A stretch of DNA of 64,000 bases from Leifsonia sp. 1010 (GTDB lineage: Bacteria; Actinomycetota; Actinomycetes; Actinomycetales; Microbacteriaceae). Below are positions 1 through 10,714 of this stretch, piece by piece (position 1 is the stretch's first letter; each line of letters starts with the position of its first letter). The DNA is taken from assembly GCF_031455295.1 (NCBI RefSeq), contig NZ_JAVDSL010000003.1:124001-188000 (forward strand), given 5' to 3'. Made by a program: the position numbers and the translations under genes. A model generated the notes under the pieces. That model ran no database searches. It saw nothing but the letters and a program-made list of their open reading frames with translations, and was not told the DNA's origin.

Positions 1-241
1 CTCCCCCGCAGTCCTGCGCCATCTGCAGGTCGACACCCAGCGTGGCGATCGCCCCGTTCGCGTCGGCGAGCTCTGCGGGCACGCGGTACGACGCGGTATC
101 CGGCTCGTCCCGGGGCTCGCCGAAGGCGCGGACGATCACCTCGGTGTCGGTCCGCAGAGCCTTCACGAGCTCGGTCACATGGACCCCGGCCCCGCCGTAG
201 ATGTCCGGCGGATACTCCCGGGTGAGCAGATCGACGCGCAT
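1..241 (-). CDS. glgA: Glycogen synthase GlgA, N-terminal part (3' end outside window)
   Basis: The first 80 codons read MRVDLLTREYPPDIYGGAG, followed by a helix with HVTELVKAL. This is the start of an actinobacterial GT4-type glycogen synthase, with the glycine-rich sugar-nucleotide loop near residues 12-17. The enzyme transfers glucose from a nucleotide sugar to a growing alpha-1,4-glucan in the cytoplasm. The ATG at 241 is supported by a TAGCGT box at 254-249, 7 nt upstream, so the mRNA is probably leaderless. The gene is divergent from glgC, with only 47 bp between the two start codons, a usual pairing in actinobacteria. The catalytic C-terminal half is not in view. Confidence 0.9.
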   Translation of the reverse strand, partial: MRVDLLTREYPPDIYGGAGVHVTELVKALRTDTEVIVRAFGEPRDEPDTASYRVPAELADANGAIATLGVDLQMAQDCGG

Positions 242-248
242 GACCGAA

Positions 249-254
249 ACGCTA
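249..254 (-). promoter_or_regulatory. -10 box of glgA (leaderless)
   Basis: TAGCGT on the minus strand, 7 nt before the glgA ATG. There is no room for a Shine-Dalgarno sequence if transcription begins about 7 nt after the box. Confidence 0.6.
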
Positions 255-275
255 GTACAGCGATCAGTTCGCCTC

Positions 276-281
276 TACTGT
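276..281 (+). promoter_or_regulatory. -10 box of glgC (leaderless)
   Basis: TACTGT followed by 7 nt and then the ATG at 289. It favours the ATG at 289 over the in-frame GTG at 283, which would lie too close to the box. Confidence 0.55.
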
Positions 282-288
282 TGTGGAC

Positions 289-1533
289 ATGGCATCAGGC
301 AAGAAGATCTTCGGCATCGTCCTCGCGGGCGGAGAGGGAAAGCGGCTGATGCCGTTGACGGCGGACCGGGCGAAGCCCGCCGTCCCGTTCGGCGGCCAGT
401 ACCGCCTCATCGACTTCGCCCTCTCGAACCTGATCAACTCGCAGCTGCGCCAGATCGTCGTCCTCACCCAGTACAAGTCGCACAGCCTCGACCGCCACGT
501 GTCGCAGACCTGGCGACTCGACGGCATCACCAGCTCCTACATCGCATCGGTTCCCGCGCAGCAGCGCCTCGGGAAGCGGTGGTTCTCGGGGTCTGCGGAC
601 GCCATCCTGCAGAGCCTCAACCTGCTGCGCGACGAGAAGCCGGACATCGTGGTCGTCGTCGGCGCCGACCACGTCTACCGGATGGACTTCGGCCAGATGA
701 TCGAGGCGCACATCGCCTCGGGGGCTCCCGCGACGGTGGCCGCAATCCGCCAGCCGATCGGCCTCGCGGATCAGTTCGGCGTCATCGAGGTCGAGCCGGA
801 GCGCCCCGACCGCATCGGCGCCTTCCGCGAGAAGCCGCGCGACCCGATGGGACTCCCGGACTCCCCGAACGAAGTGCTCGCCTCCATGGGCAACTACGTC
901 TTCGACGCCGATGCGCTCATCGACGCCGTGGTGCGCGACGGCGACCGCCCGGACTCCAACCACGACATGGGCGGCGACATCATCCCCGACTTCGTCGCGC
1001 GCGGCGAGGCGGGAGTTTACGACTTCAACAACAACGACGTCCCCGGCTCGACCGAACGTGACCGCTATTACTGGCGGGATGTCGGAACCATCGACTCGTT
1101 CTTCGAGGCGCACCAGGACCTCATCTCGGCCCTGCCGGTGTTCAACCTCTACAACCGCTCCTGGCCGATCTTCAGCCAGGTGCTCAACTCGCCGCCGGCG
1201 AAGATCGTGCGCGACGGCCGCGGCGCGCTCGGCACGACCATCGACTCCATCGTCTCGCTCGGCTCCGTGATCTCCGGCGCCCACCTCGAGCGCAGCGTCC
1301 TCGGCCCGTGGGCCAAGGTCGACTCCGGTGCGAAGGTCGTCGACTCGGTCGTCTTCGAGCGCGCGATCATCGAGCCGAACGCGTTCGTCGGCCGCGCCAT
1401 CCTCGACAAGGATGTGGTGGTCGCCGAGGGCGCGCAGATCGGCGTCGACCCCGACCGCGACCGCGCCAGAGGCTTCACCGTGACCGACTCGGGCATCACC
1501 GTCGTCGGCAAGGGCGTGCACGTCGTTCCATGA
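289..1533 (+). CDS. glgC: Glucose-1-phosphate adenylyltransferase
   Basis: A 414-residue ADP-glucose pyrophosphorylase: glucose-1-P + ATP gives ADP-glucose and PPi, the activated donor for glycogen synthesis. The N-terminal nucleotidyltransferase signature [20 protein letters not shown] is intact at residues 11-35. The metal and substrate region GADHVYRMD follows near residue 125. The C-terminal third has the left-handed beta-helix repeats of the regulatory domain. Its stop codon overlaps the serB start (ATGA), so the two are probably translated together. It is divergent from glgA. Confidence 0.95.
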   Translation: MASGKKIFGIVLAGGEGKRLMPLTADRAKPAVPFGGQYRLIDFALSNLINSQLRQIVVLTQYKSHSLDRHVSQTWRLDGITSSYIASVPAQQRLGKRWFSGSADAILQSLNLLRDEKPDIVVVVGADHVYRMDFGQMIEAHIASGAPATVAAIRQPIGLADQFGVIEVEPERPDRIGAFREKPRDPMGLPDSPNEVLASMGNYVFDADALIDAVVRDGDRPDSNHDMGGDIIPDFVARGEAGVYDFNNNDVPGSTERDRYYWRDVGTIDSFFEAHQDLISALPVFNLYNRSWPIFSQVLNSPPAKIVRDGRGALGTTIDSIVSLGSVISGAHLERSVLGPWAKVDSGAKVVDSVVFERAIIEPNAFVGRAILDKDVVVAEGAQIGVDPDRDRARGFTVTDSGITVVGKGVHVVP

Positions 1534-2195
1534 CGACCACCGCACAGCACTCCAGGTCCGCTTCCGTCCTCGTCGTCCTCGACGCCGACTCCACGCTGCT
1601 CCAGGACGAGGTCATCGAACTGCTCGCCGATGAGGCGGGGTCACGTCCGGAGGTCGCCGAGATCACCGAGCGCGCCATGCGCGGCGAGCTCGATTTCGAG
1701 GAGAGCCTCCGCGAACGCGTCCGCACCCTCGCCGGCCTCCCCGCCTCCGTGTTCCAGCACGTGGGCGAGCGCATCCGGGTGACCGAGGGCGTCCCGGAGC
1801 TCATCGCCGGAGTACAGGCGGCCGGTGGCGTCGTCGGCGTGGTCTCCGGCGGCTTCCACGAGCTGCTCGACCCGATCGGCGAACGCCTCGGCCTCGACCA
1901 CTGGCGCGCAAACCGGCTGGTCGTCGCGAACGGACAGCTGACCGGCGAGGTCGACGGACCGGTGGTGGATGCGGCCGCCAAGGCTCAGGCGCTGCTGTTC
2001 TGGGCGGCTGACGCAGGAGTCCACCTGCGCCAGACCGTAGCCATCGGCGACGGCGCGAACGACCTGCGGATGATGGCGGAGGCCGGCCTGTCCGTCGCCT
2101 TCAACGCCAAGCCGCGGGTGCGCGCGGAGGCCGACCTCGTCATCGACCGGCCGGACCTCTCCCAGGTGCTCCCGCTCCTCGGCCTCCGCGGCTGA
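1530..2195 (+). CDS. serB: Phosphoserine phosphatase (HAD family)
   Basis: A 221-residue HAD hydrolase that makes L-serine from phosphoserine. Seen directly: motif I DADST near residue 18 with the nucleophile Asp, motif II VSGGF near residue 108, and motif [12 protein letters not shown] near residue 172. There is no N-terminal ACT domain, so this is the short SerB form. The start is set by the ATGA overlap with glgC. The phosphatase class is certain; the serine substrate is inferred from motif order and family. Confidence 0.88.
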   Translation: MTTTAQHSRSASVLVVLDADSTLLQDEVIELLADEAGSRPEVAEITERAMRGELDFEESLRERVRTLAGLPASVFQHVGERIRVTEGVPELIAGVQAAGGVVGVVSGGFHELLDPIGERLGLDHWRANRLVVANGQLTGEVDGPVVDAAAKAQALLFWAADAGVHLRQTVAIGDGANDLRMMAEAGLSVAFNAKPRVRAEADLVIDRPDLSQVLPLLGLRG

Positions 2196-2201
2196 ACGCG
2201 C

Positions 2202-2262
2202 GCCGAAGTGCACGTCGTGGCGGCAATTCCGTCGTTTTTGCCGCCACAACGTGCACCTCGGC
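2202..2262. repeat. Intergenic palindrome, family B copy 1
   Basis: Arms of 25 bp at 2202-2226 and 2238-2262 match at 23 of 25 positions around an 11-nt loop. The two mismatches are A-C and C-A in plus-strand RNA but become G-U pairs in minus-strand RNA, so the fold is best for the fabG transcript. It lies between the convergent serB and fabG stops. There is no T-tract. It probably acts as a bidirectional terminator. It shares the core GTGCACGT with the copy at 54420-54477. Confidence 0.8.
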
Positions 2263-2267
2263 AGGGG

Positions 2268-3372
<1,105 letters not shown>

Positions 3373-3376
<4 letters not shown>

Positions 3377-3606
3377 TCGGGATGGGCGAGCCGGAGCCGC
3401 TCACGTGCTCGCGCGCCGGCTGCCGCGACACCGCGTCCTGGCGCATCGAGTGGCGCAACCCGCGCATCCACTCGGCCGACCGCGTGAAGGTGTGGCTGGC
3501 ATGCGATGAGCACGTCGACTTCCTTCGCGAGTTCCTGGCCGCCCGCGATTTCCCCCTGCGCGTCGTGCCGGCGGCCGAGGTCGCCGCCGGGGGGCCGATC
3601 GCGTGA
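3373..3606 (+). CDS. Small Cys/His-rich protein, possible metal finger
   Basis: A 77-residue protein between DUF3099 and SURF1. It has a CSRAGC knuckle near residues 12-17 and CDEH near residues 44-47, a Cys4-type spacing that could bind one zinc ion, around the conserved block WRIEWRNPRIH. Relatives in Microbacteriaceae are, as I recall, sometimes labelled acetone carboxylase, which the sequence does not support. The GTG at 3373 overlaps the previous stop; the ATG at 3382 is an alternative. Function unknown; the tight overlaps on both sides suggest co-expression with SURF1. Confidence 0.75.
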
Positions 3607-4466
3607 CCCGATCGACGACCGACGGGTGGCGCTTCGCGTTCTCCCGCCGCTGGCTGGGCTACCTCGCGTTCGCGATCGTGTTCGCGATCGCGTGCGGCTT
3701 CCTGTCGAACTGGCAGCTCGCCCGCAGCAAGGAGGCGGCGGCCGCGAACGCCCTGGTGACGGCGAACTTCGACCAGTCCCCCGTCCCGCTCGCCGAGGAG
3801 CTGCCGTCGCTCGGCGCGTACTCGCCGAAGCAGGAGTGGAAGCGCGTCACCGTGACCGGGACGTACGAGCGCGACAAGCAGCTGCTCGTCCGCAACCGAC
3901 CATTCAACGGGAGTCCCGGCTTCGAGGTGCTCACGCCGCTGCGCACCGCCGACGGCGCCCTGTTCATCGTGGATCGCGGCTGGGTGCCGACCGGAAACAC
4001 GACGGACTCCCCCGACCACGTGCCGGCTGCACCCGCGGGTACCGTGACGGTGGTCGCGCGGCTGAAGGCCAGTGAACCGGCCATCGCCGGGCGTACGGCG
4101 ACCGGTGATCAGGTGGGCACCATCCAGCTGTCGGTGGTGAAGCAGAAGCTCGGCGGCGCCGACGTCTACACGGGCGCGTACGGGCTGCTCGACAGCGAGG
4201 ACCCGGCGCCCGCGACCGCGCCCACGCCGACCGTGACCAGCCCGCCGACGCAGGATGAGGGGCTGCACTGGTCGTACATGATCCAGTGGATCATCTTCGC
4301 CCTGATCGGCTTCTTCGGCCTCGGCTACGCGCTCGTGACGGAGTACCGCAAGCGCAACTCGGACGACCCCGCCGAGCGCGAGCGCGCTGCCGCACGCGAG
4401 CGTCGCCGCCGCGCCAAGCGCACCGACGCCGACGTCGAGGACGAACTCCTCGACGCCGCCCGCTGA
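3603..4466 (+). CDS. SURF1 family cytochrome oxidase assembly protein
   Basis: A 287-residue membrane protein with the SURF1 plan: one N-terminal helix (residues 18-36, ending in SNWQLAR), a large extracytoplasmic domain, and a C-terminal helix (about residues 228-247) followed by a basic tail. The patterns RPFNGSPGFEVLTPL and DRGWVP are characteristic. SURF1 helps insert heme A into cytochrome c oxidase, which fits with ctaA and ctaB nearby. It starts at GTG 3603, overlapping the previous stop. The 40 C-terminal residues are rich in Arg and Glu. Confidence 0.88.
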   Translation: MTRSTTDGWRFAFSRRWLGYLAFAIVFAIACGFLSNWQLARSKEAAAANALVTANFDQSPVPLAEELPSLGAYSPKQEWKRVTVTGTYERDKQLLVRNRPFNGSPGFEVLTPLRTADGALFIVDRGWVPTGNTTDSPDHVPAAPAGTVTVVARLKASEPAIAGRTATGDQVGTIQLSVVKQKLGGADVYTGAYGLLDSEDPAPATAPTPTVTSPPTQDEGLHWSYMIQWIIFALIGFFGLGYALVTEYRKRNSDDPAERERAAARERRRRAKRTDADVEDELLDAAR

Positions 4467-4497
4467 CCCCTCGCGCCGAACCCCCAGTCCGCGGCGA

Positions 4498-4552
4498 GAT
4501 TTGCGCCAAATCGCGGTTCTGAGCGCCCCATAACCGAGATTTGGCGCAAATC
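4498..4552. repeat. Intergenic palindrome, family A copy 1
   Basis: Arms of 21 bp at 4498-4518 and 4532-4552 match at 20 of 21 positions around a 13-nt loop. Each arm carries the core ATTTGCGCCAAAT or its complement, itself nearly palindromic. It lies between the convergent SURF1 and ABC-F stops and has no T-tract. The right arm and flank are identical over 26 bp to copies at 22145 and 49734. Confidence 0.85.
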
Positions 4553-4571
4553 GTGCCGGGGGGCGGAGGGG

Positions 4572-6170
4572 CTAGGCGAGGGAGATGAGGTCGAGGTAGT
4601 CGCGCGACCAGTGGTCCTCGACGCCGTCGGGGAGGATGAGGACCCGCTCGGGATTCAGCGCCTCCACCGCGCCCTCGTCGTGGCTGACCAGCACGACGGC
4701 GCCCTCGTAGTGCGCCAGCGCATCCAGGATCTCCTCGCGGCTCGCCGGGTCGAGGTTGTTGGTCGGCTCGTCGAGCAGCAGGACGTTCGCCCCCGACACG
4801 ACGATCATGGCCAGTGCGAGCCGGGTCTTCTCGCCGCCGGAGAGCACGCCGGCCGGCTTGTGCGCGTCGTCGCCCGTGAACAGGAACGAGCCGAGCACCC
4901 TGCGGGCCTCGGTCTCGGTCAGTGACGGCGAGGACGACACCATGTTCTGGAGCACGCTGCGCTCGACGTCGATGGTCTCGTGCTCCTGCGCGTAATACCC
5001 GATGCGCAGGCCGTGGCCGGGCTCGACCTGGCCGGTGTCCGGCTTGTCGACGCCCGCGAGCATCCGCAGCAGCGTGGTCTTGCCCGCACCGTTCAGTCCG
5101 AGCACGACGACCTTCGAGCCGCGGTCGATCGCGAGGTCGACGGCGGTGAAGATCTCGAGCGAGCCGTAGCTCTTGGAGAGGTCGCTCGCCTGCAGCGGCG
5201 TGCGACCGCACGGCGCCGGCGTCGGGAACCGCAGCTTCGCGACCCGGTCGACCTGGCGCACCTCTTCGAGGCCCGCGAGCAGCTTCTCGGCGCGCGCGAC
5301 CATCTGGTGCGCCGCGGCCGCCTTCGTCGCCTTCGCGCCGAACTTCGCCGCCTGCAGCTGCAGGGCGCCCGCCTTCTTCTCGGCGTTGGCGCGCTCCTTC
5401 TTGCGGCGCTCCTCGTCGGCGGCGCGCTGGCGCTGGTAGTTCTTCCAGCCCATGTTGTAGATGTCGATGACCTGGCGGTTCGCATCCAGGTAGAAGACGC
5501 GGTTAACCGTCTCGCCGACCAGCTCCACGTCGTGCGAGATGACGATGAAGCCGCCGGTGTAGTTCTTCAGGAACTCGCGCAGCCAGATGACCGAGTCCGC
5601 ATCCAGGTGGTTCGTCGGCTCGTCGAGGATCATCGTGCGGGCGTCGGAGAACAGGATGCGCGCCAGCTCGATCCGGCGGCGCTGACCGCCCGAGAGGGTC
5701 TTCAGCGGCTGGTCGAGGATGCGATCCGGCAGGTTGAGGTTGGACGCGATGGATGCGGCCTCGGCCTCGGCCGCGTACCCGCCGAGCAGATGGAAGCGCT
5801 CCTCCAGCCGGCCGTACTTCTTCATCGCGGCCTCGGACACGGCGGAGTCGGTGCTCGCCATGTCGACGGTCGCCTGCTGCATCCCGAGCACGATCGAGCC
5901 GAGGCCCCGGGCGTCGAGGATGCGCGTGCGCGCCAGGTCGTCGAGATTGCCGGAGCGCGGGTCCTGCGGAAGGTAACCGAGGTCGCCGGAGCGGTCGACC
6001 TTGCCGGCCGTCGGGAGCAGGTCGCCGGCGAGCACCTTGGTGAGTGTCGTCTTGCCGGCGCCGTTGCGGCCGACGAGTCCGATCTTGTCCCCGTCGGCGA
6101 CGCGAAAGCTCACGTCCTCCATCAGAAGGCGTGCGCCAACGCGCAGCTCCAGCCCCTGCACGGCAAGCAC
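4572..6170 (-). CDS. ABC-F family ATPase
   Basis: A 532-residue protein with two ABC domains and no membrane segment. Domain 1 has GRNGAGKTT near residue 36, LSGGQRRR and LDEPTNHLD. Domain 2 has GLNGAGKTT, LSGGEKTR and LDEPTNNLD. Between them is a charged linker rich in Lys, Arg and Ala, as in ribosome-binding ABC-F factors that act at the E site. It resembles the actinobacterial ABC-F protein found near suf genes in mycobacteria. Antibiotic protection or a housekeeping translation role cannot be told apart here. Starts at GTG 6170. Confidence 0.88.
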   Translation of the reverse strand: MLAVQGLELRVGARLLMEDVSFRVADGDKIGLVGRNGAGKTTLTKVLAGDLLPTAGKVDRSGDLGYLPQDPRSGNLDDLARTRILDARGLGSIVLGMQQATVDMASTDSAVSEAAMKKYGRLEERFHLLGGYAAEAEAASIASNLNLPDRILDQPLKTLSGGQRRRIELARILFSDARTMILDEPTNHLDADSVIWLREFLKNYTGGFIVISHDVELVGETVNRVFYLDANRQVIDIYNMGWKNYQRQRAADEERRKKERANAEKKAGALQLQAAKFGAKATKAAAAHQMVARAEKLLAGLEEVRQVDRVAKLRFPTPAPCGRTPLQASDLSKSYGSLEIFTAVDLAIDRGSKVVVLGLNGAGKTTLLRMLAGVDKPDTGQVEPGHGLRIGYYAQEHETIDVERSVLQNMVSSSPSLTETEARRVLGSFLFTGDDAHKPAGVLSGGEKTRLALAMIVVSGANVLLLDEPTNNLDPASREEILDALAHYEGAVVLVSHDEGAVEALNPERVLILPDGVEDHWSRDYLDLISLA

Positions 6171-6200
6171 GTCGATCTCTTCTCTACTCGGTTCTCAGCA

Positions 6201-6262
6201 AACAGTTCCGGACTTTTTCGGCCCGACACGCCACGGCGCGGTCGAAAAAGTCCGGAACTGTT
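6201..6262. repeat. Intergenic palindrome D, perfect 20-bp arms
   Basis: Arms at 6201-6220 and 6243-6262 are perfect complements over 20 bp around a 22-nt loop. It lies just after the end of the suf operon and before the ABC-F start, both on the minus strand, so it probably ends suf transcription. The arms contain a run of five T/A on each side. The loop contains CGACACGCC, also found in family C arms. Confidence 0.85.
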
Positions 6263-6274
6263 GGAGGGGATGTC

Positions 6275-6604
6275 TTAGATTGCGAAGCCGAGGGCGCGCA
6301 TCATGTCGCGGCCGTCGTCGGTGATCCGCTCGGGACCCCACGGCGGCATCCACACCCAGTTGATGCGGAATGCCTCGACGATGCCGTCGAGCGCCTCGGC
6401 GGTCTGCTCTTCGAGCACGTCGGTCAGCGGGCAGCCGGCACTGGTGAGCGTCATCGAGATGATGAGCGCGTTGTTCTCGTCATCCCAGGCCAGGTCGTAG
6501 ATGAGGCCCAGGTCGACGACGTTGATCCCGAGTTCGGGATCCATGACGTCCTTCAGCGCCTCCTCGACCTGGTCGAAGAGCGCTGGGCTCAAAGTGGCGG
6601 GCAT
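6275..6604 (-). CDS. MIP18/SufT-like Fe-S assembly factor
   Basis: A 109-residue DUF59-type protein: VMDPELGINVVDLGLIYDL near residues 20-38 and TSAGCPLTD with the conserved Cys near residue 58. Members help deliver or mature Fe-S clusters. It is the last gene of the suf operon, 18 nt after sufC. A C-terminal extension after WVWMPPWG is typical of the actinobacterial form. I would call it sufT if a profile search agrees. Confidence 0.85.
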   Translation of the reverse strand: MPATLSPALFDQVEEALKDVMDPELGINVVDLGLIYDLAWDDENNALIISMTLTSAGCPLTDVLEEQTAEALDGIVEAFRINWVWMPPWGPERITDDGRDMMRALGFAI

Positions 6605-6622
6605 GTGAGGATTCTACCTCTC

Positions 6623-7417
<795 letters not shown>

Positions 7418-7419
7418 GG

Positions 7420-7749
7420 TTAGTTGTTCACTTTCGGGGCGCTGGGGTCGATGAAGACGTCTCCGTCGATGATCTCGACGGGAAACACGGGGACCGGCTC
7501 GTAGGCCGGGAGGTTGAGGGGCTTGCCGGTCACGAGGGAGAACTGGGAGCCGTGCGCCCAGCACTCCAGGGTCTCGTCCTCGACGAAACCCTCGGACAGC
7601 GAGATCTCGCCGTGGGTGCAGGTGTCGCCGATGGCGTGCACCGCACCGGACGAGTCCTTGACGACGGCGATGGGGACGCCGTCGAGCACGACGCGGGTGG
7701 CCTGGTTCTCGACCAGCTCCGCGACGGCTGCGACGCGCTGGCCCGCCAT
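7420..7749 (-). CDS. Rieske-type [2Fe-2S] ferredoxin
   Basis: A 109-residue soluble Rieske protein. The cluster ligands are clear: CTH near residue 44 and CWAH near residue 63 (Cys-X-His and Cys-X2-His). There is no transmembrane helix, so it is a dioxygenase-type ferredoxin rather than the bc1 subunit. It sits between sufD and sufC, and its start overlaps the sufD stop (ATGA). The position suggests it gives electrons to, or is an early client of, the Suf system; that is inference. Confidence 0.9.
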   Translation of the reverse strand: MAGQRVAAVAELVENQATRVVLDGVPIAVVKDSSGAVHAIGDTCTHGEISLSEGFVEDETLECWAHGSQFSLVTGKPLNLPAYEPVPVFPVEIIDGDVFIDPSAPKVNN

Positions 7750-8969
7750 CAGTTCTCGGCCCCGGCAGCCGGCGCGGAGGGCGCCGACGCGGTGACCGAC
7801 GCCGATTCCAGCTCGTCCTCGATCTTGGCCTGCAGGCGCTCCTGGAGCGCCGGCGAGCCGATCTGCTGGACGATCTCGGCGAGGAAGCCGCGCACGACCA
7901 GGCGGCGCGCCTCCTCCTCCGGGATCCCGCGGGACTGGAGGTAGAAGAGCTGCTCGTCGTCGAAACGGCCGGTGGCGCTCGCGTGACCGGCGCCGACGAT
8001 GTCGCCGGTCTCGATCTCGAGGTTCGGCACGGAGTCGGCGCGGGCCCCGTCGGTGAGGACGAGGTTGCGGTTCTGCTCGTAGGTGTCGGTACCGACGGCC
8101 TTCGGGCCGATGAGCACGTCGCCGATCCACACCGTGCGGGCGCCCTGGCCCTGCAGCGCGCCCTTGTAGGTCACGCGGCTGCGGGTCTCGGGGCCGTCGT
8201 GGTGGACGTACACCTGCTGCTCGAGATGCTGGCTGGCGTCGGCGAAGTAGGCGCCGAGCAGCTCGGCGTCCGCTCGCGCGCCGGCCAAGTGGGCCGACGG
8301 GTTGAGCCGGACGACACCGCCGCCGAGAGTGACGGCGACGTGCTTGATGCGCGCGCCCTCGCCGAGCTCGGCGAAGTGTGCGGCGACGTGGAGGGCGTCG
8401 TCGTCCCACTCTTGGAGCGACACGACCGTGAGGTCGGCGTCCTTACCCAGGAGGAACTCGACGTTCTCGGTCAGGTGCGCCGATCCGGTGTTCTGCAGGA
8501 TGAGGGTCGCCACGGCTCCCGGGGCGACCTCGACGACCGTGTGCGCGGCACGCGCCGGTCCGCCGAGGGCGGAGCGGGTCAGCGTGACCTCGCGGCGGTC
8601 ACCGCTGAGGTCGGCGCCGATCGTCACGAGCAGCGCCTGCTCGAAGGCCGTCCAGGCGTTGGCGGAGGCGCGGTCCTCGGGCTTTCCTGCAGCGCCGATG
8701 CGGGCGTCGTCACGGCCGATCCACGCGGTGGTCACACCGGGGGCCGTCGTGGCGTCGTACACGTACGGCGAGCCGTCCAGGTCGCCCGTGATGAGCTCCT
8801 GGATGCGCGTCACCGGCGTGTACTTCCACATCGCCTCGCGGCCGGTGACCGCAGGGAAGTCCGACACCTCGGTCGAGGTGAACCGCTCGGCGCGGCTCTG
8901 CACCGGGACAGGTGCTCGCATGTGGGTCGGGGCGGGCGCGGTGGTCTGCGTCGTCTCGATCTGCGTCAT
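7749..8969 (-). CDS. sufD: Fe-S cluster assembly protein SufD
   Basis: A 406-residue SufD: beta-helix core with the C-terminal block [18 protein letters not shown] near residue 347, characteristic of SufB/SufD. It partners SufB and SufC in the scaffold. An N-terminal stretch of about 25 residues rich in Thr, Ala and Pro is variable. Start ATG 8969 overlaps the sufB stop (ATGA), and its stop overlaps the Rieske start. Confidence 0.92.
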   Translation of the reverse strand: MTQIETTQTTAPAPTHMRAPVPVQSRAERFTSTEVSDFPAVTGREAMWKYTPVTRIQELITGDLDGSPYVYDATTAPGVTTAWIGRDDARIGAAGKPEDRASANAWTAFEQALLVTIGADLSGDRREVTLTRSALGGPARAAHTVVEVAPGAVATLILQNTGSAHLTENVEFLLGKDADLTVVSLQEWDDDALHVAAHFAELGEGARIKHVAVTLGGGVVRLNPSAHLAGARADAELLGAYFADASQHLEQQVYVHHDGPETRSRVTYKGALQGQGARTVWIGDVLIGPKAVGTDTYEQNRNLVLTDGARADSVPNLEIETGDIVGAGHASATGRFDDEQLFYLQSRGIPEEEARRLVVRGFLAEIVQQIGSPALQERLQAKIEDELESASVTASAPSAPAAGAEN

Positions 8970-10384
8970 CCGACAGAGCCTTCCATGCCCATCTCGATGA
9001 GCTTGTTGAGTTCCAGTGCGTACTCCATCGGGAGCTCGCGGGCGATCGGCTCGATGAAGCCGCGGACGATCATCGCCATGGCCTCATCTTCCGGGAGCCC
9101 ACGCGACATGAGGTAGAACAGCTGCTCCTCGCTCACGCGCGACACGGTCGCCTCGTGGCCGAGCTGCACGTCGTCGACGCGGATGTCGATCGCCGGATAC
9201 GTGTCGGATCTCGAAATCGTGTCGACGAGCAGCGCGTCGCAGCGGACGGTGTTGGCGGAGTGGTGCGCGTTCGCATCCATCCGCACCTCGCCGCGGTAGC
9301 CGGCACGGCCGCCGCCGCGCGCGATCGACTTGGAGACGATCGACGACTGCGTGTACGGCGCCATGTGGATCATCTTGGCGCCCGCGTCCTGGTGCTGACC
9401 AGGACCGGCGAAGGCGACGGACAGGGTCTCGCCCTTGGCGTGTTCCCCCATCAGGTAGATCGACGGGTACTTCATCGTCACCTTGGAGCCGATGTTGCCG
9501 TCGATCCACTCCATCGTCGCGCCCTCGGCCGCGGTGGCCCGCTTCGTGACGAGGTTGTAGACGTTGTTGGACCAGTTCTGGATGGTCGTGTAGCGAACGC
9601 GGGCGTTCTTCTTCACGATGATCTCGACGACCGCGGAGTGGAGCGAGTCCGACTTGTAGATCGGAGCGGTGCAGCCCTCGATGTAGTGGACGTAGCTGCC
9701 CTCGTCGGCGATGATCAGCGTCCGCTCGAACTGACCCATGTTCTCGGTGTTGATGCGGAAGTAGGCCTGCAGCGGGATCTCGACGTGGACGCCCTTCGGG
9801 ACGTAGACGAACGATCCGCCCGACCACACGGCGGTGTTCAGCGCGGCGAACTTGTTGTCGCCGGCCGGGATCACCGTTCCGAAGTACTCCTCGAAGATCT
9901 CGGGGTGCTCGCGGAGCGCGGTGTCGGTGTCGAGGAAGATGACGCCCTGCTGCTCGAGGTCTTCACGGATCTGGTGGTAGACGACCTCGGACTCGTACTG
10001 CGCGGCGACGCCGGCGACGAGACGCTGGCGCTCCGCCTCCGGGATGCCGAGCTTCTCGTAGGTGTTCCGGATGTCCTCCGGCAGGTCTTCCCAGCTCTGC
10101 GCCTGCTTCTCGGTGGAGCGGACGAAGTACTTGATGTTGTCGAAGTCGATCTCCGACAGGTCGGCGCCCCAGGTCGGCATCGGCTTGCGCTCGAAGAGCT
10201 GGAGGGCCTTGAGGCGGCGTTGCAGCATCCACTCGGGCTCCTTCTTCAGAGCCGAGATGTCTTTCACCACCTCGGGCGAGAGACCGCGGCGGGCGATGGA
10301 ACCCGCGGCGTCGGAATCGGACCAGCCGAACTCGTACTGCCCCAAAGAGGCGAGCTCAGGCCGATCGATCAGGATGTCTGACAT
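8966..10384 (-). CDS. sufB: Fe-S cluster assembly protein SufB
   Basis: A 472-residue SufB, the main scaffold on which clusters are built. Recognisable blocks: [59 protein letters not shown] and the C-terminal [20 protein letters not shown]. There is no intein. It is the first gene of the operon, starting at ATG 10384 with GAGG upstream. No SufR regulator is next to it. Confidence 0.95.
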   Translation of the reverse strand: MSDILIDRPELASLGQYEFGWSDSDAAGSIARRGLSPEVVKDISALKKEPEWMLQRRLKALQLFERKPMPTWGADLSEIDFDNIKYFVRSTEKQAQSWEDLPEDIRNTYEKLGIPEAERQRLVAGVAAQYESEVVYHQIREDLEQQGVIFLDTDTALREHPEIFEEYFGTVIPAGDNKFAALNTAVWSGGSFVYVPKGVHVEIPLQAYFRINTENMGQFERTLIIADEGSYVHYIEGCTAPIYKSDSLHSAVVEIIVKKNARVRYTTIQNWSNNVYNLVTKRATAAEGATMEWIDGNIGSKVTMKYPSIYLMGEHAKGETLSVAFAGPGQHQDAGAKMIHMAPYTQSSIVSKSIARGGGRAGYRGEVRMDANAHHSANTVRCDALLVDTISRSDTYPAIDIRVDDVQLGHEATVSRVSEEQLFYLMSRGLPEDEAMAMIVRGFIEPIARELPMEYALELNKLIEMGMEGSVG

Positions 10385-10714
10385 AATCTACCTCGTTTCC
10401 TTCCACTCGTAACCGGATATCAGTCCGGCTCATTCCCCTCCGCAAGCACGGCTTTCGCCGGTCGCTGCGGAGCGTCCTGATTGTGCGGGTGGCGGTGACT
10501 GCGTACCAACACGTGCGTACCTAGACTGTTCGTGGAGACGGGCCACGATGCCCCGGCCACGGACGGAGAAACCGGCCGCGCGCACGCGCTGGGATGCGCG
10601 TTCCTCGAACCCACCAATTCTACAGGTGCGGCGCGGTATTAGTAGAGGCGCGCCTGCGCATTGCCCGAGTATCCGCACCCGGCCCCGCCGATCCGACCGA
10701 GAGAGCCCCGAACC
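10385..10714. other. 330-bp divergent intergenic region between sufB and ctaA
   Basis: No convincing gene here. It must hold the promoters of sufB (minus) and ctaA (plus). Possible -10 boxes are TAGACT at 10523-10528 (plus strand) and TATTAG near 10638. In many actinobacteria a sufR gene sits next to sufB; here only short, poorly biased reading frames are found. GAGAGAG just before the ctaA start may be its ribosome site. Confidence 0.5.

Noticed and set aside
4498-4552. Family A palindromes as CRISPR repeats or attachment sites
   Set aside because: Copies are tens of kb apart with no spacers, cas genes or integrase nearby.
10420-10617. Possible small gene upstream of sufB (65 codons, minus strand)
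   Set aside because: No G/C bias at third positions, no homology I recognise, no ribosome site; it could not be a SufR regulator at this size.
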